From the NCBI GenBank assembly GCA_002221725.1, contig NJFT01000031.1, forward strand, positions 186,001 to 250,000: DNA of 64,000 bases. Reading direction: 5' to 3'. This document shows, one piece after another, positions 33,180-44,047 of the stretch; the first letter of the stretch is position 1, and the number at the start of each line of letters is the position of its first letter. The position numbers were made by a program, and so were the translations under genes. Origin of the DNA: Scedosporium boydii. Taxonomy: Eukaryota; Ascomycota; Sordariomycetes; Microascales; Microascaceae. The notes beneath the pieces were generated by a model, which worked only from the letters and a program-made list of their open reading frames with translations, ran no database searches and was not told the DNA's origin.

Positions 33180-34100
33180 ATAGATTGACTTGCAAGCAAG
33201 CTAAAGATATCCGCAAAAGTCGACATGGAAAGTAGGAGGTGCGGTTTTAAGGAAGCCTTGCTGAAGAAAGGAGTATTGATGACAGAAGGTATGCCAAGAA
33301 TGACACTCATGCCGTATCTGCATCCTGTCCCTATTATAGGGCTAACTCCGCTGTTTAGAACTTCGATAGCCGTCTAGTCCATCCCGAATGCATGCTCCTC
33401 TTTGAAAGGGGGGACTCGTCAATTTATTCCGCAGCTGATGCCCAAGCTGCCCAACCCACGTTGTACCGGGGCAGGTCAAGGAGGGTGGGCAATAACCCAC
33501 TTTTTGACGTAACAGTACTAACATACTTCATAGCTACTACGGTTGCCTAAGAACACCATGCAGGCAACTCGCATGATCGTGGTGGCGGTGCAGGGCGAGT
33601 CGTGACTTAGTAACCTGTCACGGCGACGCCTCGGGAAGCCTTGGTGGCAGTGTAGGTACTCGTCGGAGATTGTGAATACGCCTACATAGCGATTTTAAGG
33701 AAATAAAATTAGTATTACGGAAATCGACCGATTTAAGAGAAGGTTACTATGAGCCGAAAGGCGCGCCCTGTTGTCCCTTCTCGTAAGTAATATCACACTA
33801 GATTTACAAAGGGTCACGGTTCAAGGATGGCGCTGAAAGGTGTATGGCACATGGCTCGCTGGGTGGCGATCCGTTCTCAAGCTTGGAGCAATACTAAGTT
33901 GGAGAGTCCAAGGTGATGTGGCTTTCCAGTCTTGGTCGGTCGCGCCACCCTTTACTTGCCAAGCCACTCCAGGTCTCTCATTTCATGACTCGCTGCGACA
34001 TACAAATGCAGCGCGCCCCGCTGTTGGGAGACCTAGACTCTCTCAATTGCCAGGCTACATAGTCAGAAGTCAACGTGTAGCACAGCTCCGCAGCAGCAGC
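33180..34100. other. Normal-GC region upstream of the NACHT gene
   Basis: No supported gene. The open frame from 33840 is continuous with exon 1 of the NACHT gene but lacks homology before the ATG at 34101, so it is likely 5' UTR. Confidence 0.4.
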
Positions 34101-37100
34101 ATGGATTCACTGTCAACCATTGGCCTCGCCGCGGCGGTCATACAGTTCTTCCAGTTTGCTGCCAAGGCGTGCCACATTGCCTACCGCCTCCATCAGGACA
34201 GGTATGACGACTTCCATGAGAAAATCTTTGTCAATATGACAAGGGACTTCACCCATTTCTCGGAACTCTTTAAGAGCCGAGGGCAGACCGGCCTGGACCA
34301 GGGATTTTCACAGAACCAAGAGGTACGCTTGGGTAGGCAGTGACGTGAATGCTCGTCAGATCACTCACACGATTGACAGGCGCTGGACAAGTTAATTGGG
34401 GAATGCCAACGCACTGCCGCAGAGTTGGCACACCTCTTCCACGGTATCTCTATCGACAAAATTGCCAAAGATAACAACGTTCATCTCGTCCGGCGAATTG
34501 CAAAATTCAAGGTCTTCTGGAAAAAGCCCGAGATCGACCGTCTCCTCGCACAACTTGAGGATTACCGCAAGCAGCTGGCCCCGTACATGTTGGCCTGCCT
34601 CCCTGCCCTGCTCGATGTCATACACCGGGAGCAGAGAGATAGGTTCGACAATGTCGACCGCAGCCATTCCCAAATTGTTGAGGTTTTCGCTGTCGTCAAC
34701 GAGAATCTCGACTTACTAAATCGCCAGAATGAACAGCTACGCAACAAGATGGACCATCTTCAGAACACCACCTCCGTTCTACACGAGCAGGCCATGGCCG
34801 CCTTACTGACTTTCCAAAATGGGGAGACGAAACTCTTGACTAAGACCGGCTCGGGTGATCCCTCCTATATTGGCCAGCAAAGCCTCATTACCATGCGAGA
34901 CGTGGACTCCTCCGTCATTATTGAGGAATTTCGGCCTGTGCAGACCATGATTCGGGACAGTCTGTATTTTCGCCAGTTCTACGAACGCATTGAAAATGTG
35001 CGGGATGCCCACAAAGACACGTATGAGTGGATCTTTTGCTCTCCCGAGGCCGAGAAGCCATGGTCACCCTTTGTCGAATGGCTGGAGACAGGCACTGGCT
35101 GCTACTGGATTAACGGCAAGCCGGGCGCCGGAAAATCCACACTGATGAAGTTCATTGTGCAACACGACCAGACCAAAAAGGCCCTCACTAAGTGGGCAGG
35201 CAATAACCTTGTCACCGCCTCGTTCTTCTTCTGGAACCTGGGCTCGCCGCTGCAGAAGTCTCAGGTAGGCTTGCTCCGCTCTCTGCTCCACGAGATCCTA
35301 ACTCAGCATCCTGGGTTAATCTCCGTCGTCATGCCGGACCTCTGGCGGATTGCAGCGAGGCTTCCAAAAGGGAATAACCTTGATGCGCCTTCACTTACGG
35401 AGCTAAAGCGATGGATGCGAAATGCAGTGGAAGCGGCTGTCTCATCGCTCAAGTTCTTCTTCATCATTGATGGCATCGATGAGTTCGAAGGGGACCACAA
35501 TGATATTGTGGAACTGATAAACGATATTGTCGGGAATGAGAACGTCAAGATTCTTCTATCTAGTCGACCTATTCCGGTTTGCGAGAGCTCATTCTCGCAC
35601 TGGCCAAGCCTGCGCTTGCAGGACCTGACCAGAGGTAGCATCCAGGTGTACGCGAGGGACCATCTTGCTGAAGCGCTACAGCAAAAGTCCGGAGATGAGT
35701 GGACAGCTCTTATAAATGAGATCACCGACCGATCCTACGGAGTGTTTCTGTGGGTCGTCTTAGTCGTCCGGTCGCTGAGGGAAGGGCTCCGAAATGGCGA
35801 CACCATCCAGGAATTGCGAAAACGTCTGGATGAACTGCCGTCCGATCTAAGGAAGCTTTACAAGCTCATGATCCAGAAGCTCGATCAGAGATACCAACGC
35901 CAGGCGTCAGAGCTATTCCAGCTTCTACTTAAAGCGCATCAGATGCAGTCATCGGCAGGATTCCTCCGGCTGCTCCAGGTGGCCTTTTGCGGTGATGAGC
36001 CTAACCAAGCCACATCCTTGCCAATCCGTCCTTTAAGTGACCACGACCGTAGAGTAAAATGCGAAGAGACTGATAGCCGCATCCGTAGTCGAAGCTGCGG
36101 ACTCGTCGAAAGTCGACAGTTCAAAACAGGGCGTTACAATGTCCATACTGCGGCCCCAGTCACTTTCGACTATGTGGACTTCATTCACCGGACCGTTGTT
36201 GAATTCCTCCGTCTGCCGGAGATCTGGACGAACCTAGTGGAGCTTACCGCCACTTCTGCCTCTCCAACATATGATCCCTCTCCTCAGCTTTTCCGCTCCT
36301 GCGTCATGATGTGTAAGACGCTCCCGAAGCCACGCGGTATCGACCTCGAGATATCGACCTCGAGATAAGCACCCTATGGCATATGATGGACCGAGCACTT
36401 ATTTACGCCTCGATAGCGGAAGACTCAGGGACTCCGGTTCCGAGGTCGCATCTAAAAGAGCTAGACAAGATCCTCATGTCGCACTGGCGGGATATAGCGA
36501 GATGCTACTCCCGATTGGGAAGCTGCAATAATAAGGGCCACTGGGTGAATGGATATACTATACACCCCCTGAGGCAGCATGTCCTTGACCCGCAGCATCT
36601 CACCTCGGTTGCGTTATTCCATGGACTAGGCGATTACTTGAATGGGGAGCTCGCGGCTGAGGCCGCTGTTAAGATGATAGACACGACTCGGCTGCTCTTT
36701 AATGCAATGAAATATATCGGACCCCCGCCGTGGGACACTGAGGTTGTCGAATTTAACGGTGGCCTGAGAAGCGAAGAAGCCTTATACATGGATCGGCAGG
36801 TGATTCTGCGCCCACGATGGGTCAAAATAGCCATCCTCCTCCTCGAGGTGAAAGCCGACACCAACAAGCTGGTGGCCGGGAATGAAAGCGCACGGAGCCT
36901 TATGCTCTCGTACTTCACAACAGCTGGCGGGCCGCGCACTAAAATGCGAATCCACCGAGACCTTGAGGCGAAGGGCTTTACGCACCTCTTTGCAAAGCTC
37001 CTAGCTTCGTTCATCAAGCACGGTGCAGACCTGTCATTCCGCTCTACTGCGGATGCCGACCCGGCGTGGAAGGTGATCGATCGGCTGTTCTCGTACGATT

Positions 37101-37237
37101 GCGGTGCAATGCAAGAGTCCGACCCGTGGGCGGAGCAGCCCGTCTCGGTGGTCAGCAATGTGATCGAACAGCTGCGCCGATACTTTAGGGACCTGATTGA
37201 GGCTGACCCCGCAGTTGAGGCGTCGCCGAGCTGGTAA
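34101..37237 (+). pseudogene. NACHT/STAND (NLR-like) protein gene split by a 14-bp tandem duplication
   Basis: Exon 1 is 34101-34322; a GTACGC donor and gacAG acceptor remove a 57-nt intron, and exon 2 starts at 34380. The N-terminus (DSLSTIGLAAAVIQFFQFAA) has the helical form of fungal STAND N-terminal domains. A NACHT NTPase follows: P-loop GKPGAGKST at residues 320-328, Walker B IIDGIDEFE with D438, D441 and E442, and LLSSRPIPV sensor. The frame stops at TAA 36366-36368 (736 aa). A second frame, 36383-37237 (284 aa), carries the rest. The 14-nt unit ATCGACCTCGAGAT occurs twice in a row (36339-36352, 36353-36366); with only one copy the two frames would be continuous. No C-terminal repeat domain is obvious. 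Such proteins act in allorecognition or defence. As it stands, a truncated product with an intact NTPase could still be made. Confidence 0.8.
36339..36366. repeat. 14-bp tandem duplication causing the frameshift
   Basis: Two perfect adjacent copies of ATCGACCTCGAGAT. The second creates the in-frame TAA. Confidence 0.85.
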
Positions 37238-38169
37238 GCGTTGTCGCTATTCCATCACCGTATCTACCCGTGGAACCGGGGCCACCGGTTTCTTTGATAA
37301 AGGAGGCTTCGGCCTCGGGCGCCGCATGCCCATAGAGACTTGCTGTCGACGAGTCCGCTGCGGTGTGTCACGATCCTAACACTGGGATGTATCTGATATC
37401 TAAAGTCCCTCTTGATGGCTTGATGTGCCCAAGGTAGCACATCTCCCCTTCAATTTTCAATTATGTGGGCACTACCAAATAACACCTAAGTGTCCCATCT
37501 TCAATCTCTTCTAGCACTTCGGAGATCGGAATTCAGTTACACTCCACCATTAATCTGACTCCTACCATCGTATCCTGGTGAATTCACTTATCCCTACAAA
37601 TAATTATCGCCTTTAGCAGGAGGATAGCCTGCTAGAGTGTCTACATGCGTATCACCCAGGCACTACACAGGAGGTAGAAAAAGACCACCGATACAGGTCC
37701 GCAATCATAAGTTCGATAGTATCTAAGGGGGAAAAGATATCAGTTACTATCCCCCTAGAGTGATGTATTCTATATGCAACAGTTGGTGCGGCATCTATGA
37801 AACGGTTTGCAATAGAGTTCGATAGCCCCATCTCCTCGTTGACGTTTTAATTGACGCATATGACGTGTCTATTCACGTTTATCTCTCAGGCTTGGGCCGA
37901 TAGTAATATAAACACTCAAACGTCTCCTTCAAACTCGGCGTGGCATGAAGGACGGTGTCTTCATTGCAGGCGATGGCAATAGATGCAAGATTTAATTAAC
38001 ATTACCTGTTTACACTTTGCGGAATAGTCTAATCATAAATACCATTCCAATTTGTGTCAATAAAAACGAGACACTCTCACCTCTGAAGCGTGGCCCCATC
38101 GATTATAGACTAAACAGTACGTTCCAGCCAGTGAGTTCCCTTAATTCGCTCTATAAATAAATCGGCGCT
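37238..38169. other. Intergenic region downstream of the NACHT gene
   Basis: No supported gene. The sequence around 37370 (CACGATCCTAACACTGGGATG) resembles the reversed LTR end of the Gypsy families (AATCCTAACACT), but the rest does not follow the LTR. Composition is normal until about 38160. Confidence 0.35.
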
Positions 38170-38856
38170 CACTCTATAACTAGATTATAAAGAAGTAATA
38201 TAATATAGTAAAATTATAAGTTATATAATTACTTTTACTAAGAAGTAACTAGTTAGTTATTTTAATAAATAACTAATTAATTATAAACTAAAATAATTAA
38301 TTAATTAACTTAAAAATTAACTTATAAAAAAAGTTTAAAAAGAAAATATCTATATAAACTATAAGTTTTACTATATATTTAATTTATTATTTAAAATTCT
38401 TTAATAATTAATTTAAATATAATTTTATTTTTATATTTAAATATATATATTTTTTATTAATATTTTATAAATACTATTTAATTATTTTACTTACTTATAA
38501 TAAGTTTCTATAATTTTAATACTAATTATATTTATTTAATATATTATTAAATTAATATTAAAAATATAATATTTATTAAAAATTAAATAAGATAATTAAA
38601 TAATATTATTAATAATATAATATAAAAATATATATATAAATATAAAATATAATTATTATTTATATTAATTATTAAAAAAGTTAAAAAAAATATTAAATAT
38701 ATAAAATTATTATAACTTTATATAAATTATTATTTTTTTATTTATCTTTAGTTAACTAGCTTAATTAATTAAGTTTTTACTTAATTACTTATTTAACTTT
38801 TAGTTTAATTAGCTAGTTAATTAATTAGTCATCTAACTAATATATTAAATATTTGT
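38170..38856. repeat. RIP-degraded LTR remnants in inverted orientation
   Basis: Extremely AT-rich. The left half (about 38200-38550) reads like the G3/G5-type LTR in plus orientation (TATATAAACTATAAGTTTTA..). The right half (about 38555-38850) is its approximate reverse complement, so the stretch is a large imperfect palindrome. Target of RIP; no coding content. Confidence 0.6.
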
Positions 38857-39371
38857 AGTTCCTGGTTGGTCCTGTCTGGAACTGATGTGACTGTGGAGTC
38901 GGTCCTAGGACCGACGCTATTACCTATTCGGTCCTTATGTATAATTATTCCAGTTCTGCTGTGGCTGACCGCCCGGCCTATTTCTTGGCCCTGCAGGCCC
39001 GTGACACTACTGGCCTTCTGAGAGATGCCAACTCAGCTCAACTACAGTCGCGGTCCATCATTGTGGCTGAGACGCATCCGATTATTGAATGCGGTGTGAC
39101 AATCGGTCGCATGACTTCGCCACCCAAATGGCGTTTAAGGAGGCGGTTCTCCACTATTTTGGGCCTTTGGTTCCTTCAGTTCCTATGCTTTGTTAGTTCT
39201 GACCACGATCAACTTGGGGTGTGCTTTTGGACCTTGTTGATCGAAACTTGCGATAACCTTACAAACTAAGCTTTGGCACCAAGCTGTAGGTCAAATCCTT
39301 CCTCGCCGCAACATAAAAAAAAGAATGGGGCCGGCGTTGCTAACCAAGTTGTCGAAGCCGGATATGCCAGC
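38857..39371. other. Upstream region of the HET gene
   Basis: Composition switches abruptly to normal GC at about 38857. A 110-codon frame (38937-39269) has no domain and is probably leader or chance. The HET frame is open from 39273 without an ATG before 39372. Confidence 0.4.
38898..38915. promoter_or_regulatory. 18-nt perfect palindrome, candidate transcription-factor site
   Basis: GTCGGTCCTAGGACCGAC equals its own reverse complement and contains CGG-N8-CCG, the inverted-triplet layout bound by Zn2Cys6 factors. It lies about 460 bp upstream of the HET-gene ATG. Function is inferred. Confidence 0.35.
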
Positions 39372-41270
39372 ATGTTGCAGTATCAGAAGCTCCAAGGGAG
39401 AAAGGCCATTCGCCTCTTGCACATCAGGCCGGGACTTGCCTCGGAACCTATACGATGCGAACTTGTGCACTCATCCTTGCTAGAGAATCCAGCTTATGAC
39501 GCTCTATCCTATACTTGGGGTCCAAAGGAAAATCCTGGAGTTATCATTTGCAACAACATGGAAATTCCTGTAACCAGGAATTTGCACTCTGCGCTTGCTC
39601 GGTTTCGGCACCCAGATTTGCCAAGGATCATGTGGATAGACGCTGTTTGCATCAACCAGAACGACAACGACGAGAAGTCGGAGCAAGTAGCTCTCATGGC
39701 GGACATCTACATGCGCGCTCGACGTGGGCTGATCTGGTTGGGTGAGGAGCAAGAAGGAGACAAGACCGCTTTCGCACTTCTCCGGAAGCTCGATATATTT
39801 CTCCGGTGGTATGAGAGCGAAGTTCCGACTTCACTCAACGCACATAGCCAGTCTCTTCCCTTTCAAATCCAGGCTGTACAAGCTAAGCTTCGCGATATGA
39901 TGATATCACCAAGCGAATGGTCGAGTCTTATTCGGTTCTTTCGGCGCTCGTGGTTTGGCCGAGTGTGGATCATTCAGGAGGCAGCGCTAACTGCGAACAA
40001 CCCTGTGCCAACTAATTTCGCTTGCGGCGACGTCGATATCCCTTGGGGTCAGCTAGCGAATGTCGCAAGAGGAATAGTATCGCTGGATCTATTCTTCCTA
40101 TATGGGTTAGGCTCGGCTCGTGGGCTCGGCCATATGGCTGTCTGCCTCATGGACCGCTTGCGGCGCAGCCACAGAAACTCACCATCACGCACTCTACTTG
40201 GAATGCTAGATTCAACCCGTGAATCTTGCGCGACCGATCCCCGGGATAAGATATTTTCTCTTCACGGCCTCCTGGGCCAATCCGAGGCTGAGGAACCCTT
40301 GCTGCGTCCAGATTACAACAAAACTTGTGCTCAGGTCTACACGGACACTGCTATTTACTTGCTGAGCAAACACGGATCACTTGACCTTCTCCAACGCGTT
40401 CCGTGGACCCTCCCGCAGAACGGCGGATTCAAAGGGACTCTAGATATTCCATCTTGGGTTCCTGATTGGAGCGTAAGGCACGTTGTTCCACGGTTACCAT
40501 CAAAGTCGTATTCTGCAGGAGGGGACACACGGCCCGAGTTTCGAATCTTTGCGGATGAAAAGGTGTTAGCTATAAAAGGGAGGATTCTGGACCGGCTCAA
40601 CCACCTCATGGAACCAGACATCATCCAGAACCGCCAGGAGGATACGTTGGACGACGATATATTATCTCGATTCCGTTCAACATTGGTTTACAAGGGGCGC
40701 TGGTACCGCTCTTGTACTTCCGCCTGCTGGAACCTGACGGGCAGGCCGACCTCTGTGGATTTGCCCAAGCCTTCAACACAAGACGTGTATCCAACGGGGG
40801 AGTCGCTTCAAGAGGCGTTTTGGAGGACTTTAGTTTGCAATATCGATATGCAAGGGCGAAGGGTTGGGGCCGAATATGGAAAATATTGGGAATCGGTCCA
40901 CAGCCTATATTGTCGAGGTCAAGAAGTTCTCACCGAGGGACTGAGTCGTGAGGAGATCACAGCGATGATGTCGTATGAAGAACCAATGGCAATGTTTGCG
41001 GAGGGGCGCAGATTCTGCACGACATCTAACGGATATATGGGATGGGTACCACAACGAGCTCAATTAGGAGATATTGTGTGCATTTTCAAGGGTTCTGAAG
41101 TGCCCTTTCTTCTCAGGGAAGCTTTATTTAAGGATGCTAGTCTCCCTTTTCTGGTCCGTCCGTTTGCTCGATACTATCAACTGGTCGGAGAATGCTATAT
41201 CCATGGATTCATGGAGGGTGAGGGTATAAAGGATCAGAGCCTGGATTGGGCTGAGGTGATGTTGCGTTGA
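39372..41270 (+). CDS. HET-domain (heterokaryon incompatibility) protein
   Basis: A single exon of 632 aa from ATG 39372 (MLQYQKLQGRKAIRLL); the frame extends 33 codons upstream without ATG. The HET domain starts at about residue 42 with YDALSYTWGP, followed by PRIMWIDAVCINQND, the acidic EKSEQVALMADIYMRA and LIWLGEE. The later part has FFRRSWFGRVWIIQEA and DPRDKIFSLHGLLG, as in most fungal HET proteins, and a C-terminal GDIVCIFKGSEVPFLLR segment. HET domains trigger cell death when non-self is recognised, often together with NLR partners, and a NACHT gene lies 2.1 kb upstream on the same strand. No frameshift or RIP damage is seen. Confidence 0.85.
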   Translation: MLQYQKLQGRKAIRLLHIRPGLASEPIRCELVHSSLLENPAYDALSYTWGPKENPGVIICNNMEIPVTRNLHSALARFRHPDLPRIMWIDAVCINQNDNDEKSEQVALMADIYMRARRGLIWLGEEQEGDKTAFALLRKLDIFLRWYESEVPTSLNAHSQSLPFQIQAVQAKLRDMMISPSEWSSLIRFFRRSWFGRVWIIQEAALTANNPVPTNFACGDVDIPWGQLANVARGIVSLDLFFLYGLGSARGLGHMAVCLMDRLRRSHRNSPSRTLLGMLDSTRESCATDPRDKIFSLHGLLGQSEAEEPLLRPDYNKTCAQVYTDTAIYLLSKHGSLDLLQRVPWTLPQNGGFKGTLDIPSWVPDWSVRHVVPRLPSKSYSAGGDTRPEFRIFADEKVLAIKGRILDRLNHLMEPDIIQNRQEDTLDDDILSRFRSTLVYKGRWYRSCTSACWNLTGRPTSVDLPKPSTQDVYPTGESLQEAFWRTLVCNIDMQGRRVGAEYGKYWESVHSLYCRGQEVLTEGLSREEITAMMSYEEPMAMFAEGRRFCTTSNGYMGWVPQRAQLGDIVCIFKGSEVPFLLREALFKDASLPFLVRPFARYYQLVGECYIHGFMEGEGIKDQSLDWAEVMLR

Positions 41271-42033
41271 AGTCGGGAGCACTCTCTACGCCTGAGCTCT
41301 TTATTATAGCGGATCTATATAATATTAGACATGAGGATAGCGTATAAAAAAATACTAGTGAGGAAAACTACATATTAACTATTTCGATTTTATTTACTTT
41401 TTAAAAATTATACTTTACTAGTCTAAAAAGAGTTAAAATTAATCTAATAGATTATATATTATATACTATTTTTTAATATTATTATATTAGGCGGAGTTAT
41501 ATATTTTTATTATAATAAGATTATATTATCTTTATAAAAATAAAGAGTAAAGTATTTTATTTTTAGTTTAAAAGAGAGTATAAATATTTAGTTAAAATAA
41601 TATTAAATCTAAATAATAAAAGAAGTATAATATTATTATAATTTTTTTTTAATATTTAAAGTTCTAATTAATTAATAAAATAAAAATATTAAGAATATGA
41701 AAGTACTTATTATAAATAAATAAAGTAATTAAATAATATTATTAATAATATAAGTAAAAATATATATATAAATATAAAATATAACTATTACTTATGTTAA
41801 TTACTAAAGAATTTAAAAAAAATATTAATATATAAAAATATTATAGCTTTATGTAAATACTTTTATTATTTATCTTTAATATATAATTACTTTTAAAGTA
41901 CTTACTTAATTACTTTTCTATTAATTACTTAATTATTTTTTCTTTATATAACTAATTACTTTTTATATAATTATATAATTATATTATTAAAAAATATTTA
42001 TATAATTTTATTTTAAATTTTATTATTTTTTAT
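41271..42033. repeat. AT-rich RIP tract with LTR remnant
   Basis: From about 41380 nearly all C/G is lost. The part at 41690-41870 matches the right half of the 38.2-38.8 kb remnant, in the same minus orientation, so it is another decayed G3/G5-type LTR. No gene. Confidence 0.55.
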
Positions 42034-42621
42034 TATTTAAATAGAGTAGTGTAGCCTACCCGTACACTATAAGAAAAAAAATAGTTTAGTTAATAGTTTA
42101 TAATATTTTCTATAAAAAACTACTAAGACGGGAAATAAGGTAACTAGTGTAAGAAGGACACAGTTCTTATATAGAGTAGAAGAGCAGTAGTAGAAGAACT
42201 TTCTTCCTTGCCCAGGGAAGCAGAGTATTACTATTTCTTTTCTTTTCTTCCTTCTTATAGGAGAAGGAAGATCATCTTCATTAAGTTCTTTATTATTATT
42301 AGTTCTTTTTTTAATTCAAATTAACTTCTTTTACCCAGTTCTATCTGGTCCTCATTATTAGTGACGTCCTACTGCTTATTCCAGCTTGACATATGTTACA
42401 GGGTGCTCCTTTAGGCACTGACATGATTCTTCAACCTCCCCCTATTTGGAGGCCTTCTTCTTTCTAATCTGGCTCTATTCCCATTGATCAATAGTTCCGA
42501 CAACTGTTTATTCCTGTCAGGGGTTCTGCAGTAGCTTCTTACAGGAAATACTACAAACTATTGACCGAACTATTTTCTTTTTCTTACGATGTGTAGGTAG
42601 GCTGTACTACTCCGTTTTACT
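42034..42621 (-). mobile_element. TIR element copy A (non-autonomous DNA transposon)
   Basis: About 590 bp with inverted ends of about 80 bp: GAGTAGTGTAGCCTACC at the left and the complement of GAGTAGTACAGCCTACC at the right, extending through the ATAGTT..TTAATAGTTTATAATATTT region. No coding capacity. Internal sequence keeps normal GC (GCCCAGGGAAGCAGAG), so it largely escaped RIP. It matches copy B at 62381 in reverse complement. Confidence 0.65.
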
Positions 42622-42850
42622 ATTATAGAACCCTTATTAGAAATAGATAGTTATTAAAACTATTAATTAATAAAAATAGAACTAGATTAAAAAGAAGAAG
42701 GCTTTTAAATAAGGAGAGGTTAAAGAATTATATTAATATTTAAAAAAGTACTTTATAATATATATTAAACTAAAATAAGTAATAAAATATTATTAATAAT
42801 AAAGATTAAATAAAACTAAGTAAAAAAAGTTAATTAAATTAAAGAAAAAA
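42622..42850 (+). repeat. RIP-degraded fragment of the same TIR element (copy C)
   Basis: Matches 62480-62700 with C-to-T and G-to-A changes (TAGAACCCTTATTAGAAATAG for CAGAACCCCTGACAGGAATGG). It abuts copy A at a point within the element, so A probably inserted into C. Confidence 0.6.
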
Positions 42851-44047
42851 ATTAATAAAGTATAAAGATATATTATATATAGCTTAAAGAAAGACTAGTA
42901 TTATTAAGAAGTATATATTTAACTAAAACTTAATTAATAATTAAAACTTTAACTTATTCTTTAGTCTAAGTTCTATACTACTAAAAACCTCTTTTATCTT
43001 TAACTATATTCTAACTAGGTTCCGTAGCTAAGTTATCTAATAATAAGTTCTATATTATAGTATACTCTTACTTATACCTTACAATTATCTCTCTAAAGCT
43101 ATCTATTAGTCTCTATAAATAGACTTTATTCTTAACTTTAATAATACTATACTTTTATTCTCTAATTATTCTTTTATATATTTAAAATATTATAGTAATA
43201 GTATTATTTTACTTTATTAGTATATAATTATATAATTCTTTATTATTTATTATTAAGATAATTATTATAGTAAAAATTTTACTTCCTTATTTATTATTTT
43301 ATCTCTCTATAGCCTCTAATTAATCTCTAATTAGATAGTATATTTATTCTCTATTATTCTAGTTAGCGTTTTATTATAGAGCTCTATTAAGTTACTTACT
43401 AATTATAAATATTTTATTATATTATACTATTTCTTCTAAGAAAAATTTTCTTCCTTATTTATATTATTATCTTCTACTTTATACTAATAACTATTTCTCT
43501 TTTAAAATATTATATATTTCTATTTTTAATCTTTTAATAATATTTTTTTATTAAAACTAACTACTTTATAAAATATTTATAATTATTTTTTTATTTAAGA
43601 TTATATCTTAGTTTTACTTTATTAAAAGTAATTTACTAATTTTTTATAATCTTAAAATTAAGTAGCCTATAGAATTTAATATCTAGCTTTAGTTTTATTA
43701 TATTATAAATTATTATTATTTTACTTAAGCTCTCTATCTTCCTATAAACTCTAATTATATCTATACTCTTTATTATATTAATAGAAAGGCTTATTATAAG
43801 GTTATGAAATCTCTATTCTCTTACTAACTAGATTATATTAATCTTTTATTTTTCTAGATTTTTAATAAACTTTTAAAAACTAATTAATAAGTTTTAATAT
43901 TTTAAGTAAATATTATAGTTTAATAGGCTATTAGCGATTATTATAAGCTTAATACTAAACTCCTTATAAATTAAAATCTTTTTAAATACCTCTATTCTCT
44001 TTTATAAGGTTTTATAAATAATATTATTTACATTATATCCTCTAAAA
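42851..44047. repeat. Strongly RIP-degraded repeat, family not identified
   Basis: AT-rich throughout with almost no TG/CA steps. No frame is readable in either direction well enough to name a family. Confidence 0.5.

Noticed and set aside
38937..39269. 110-codon ORF upstream of the HET gene
   Set aside because: No domain and no splice signal that would join it in frame to the HET exon with confidence.
42851..44047. LINE or other retroelement ORF
   Set aside because: No RT or endonuclease motif can be read through the RIP damage, so the family is left open.
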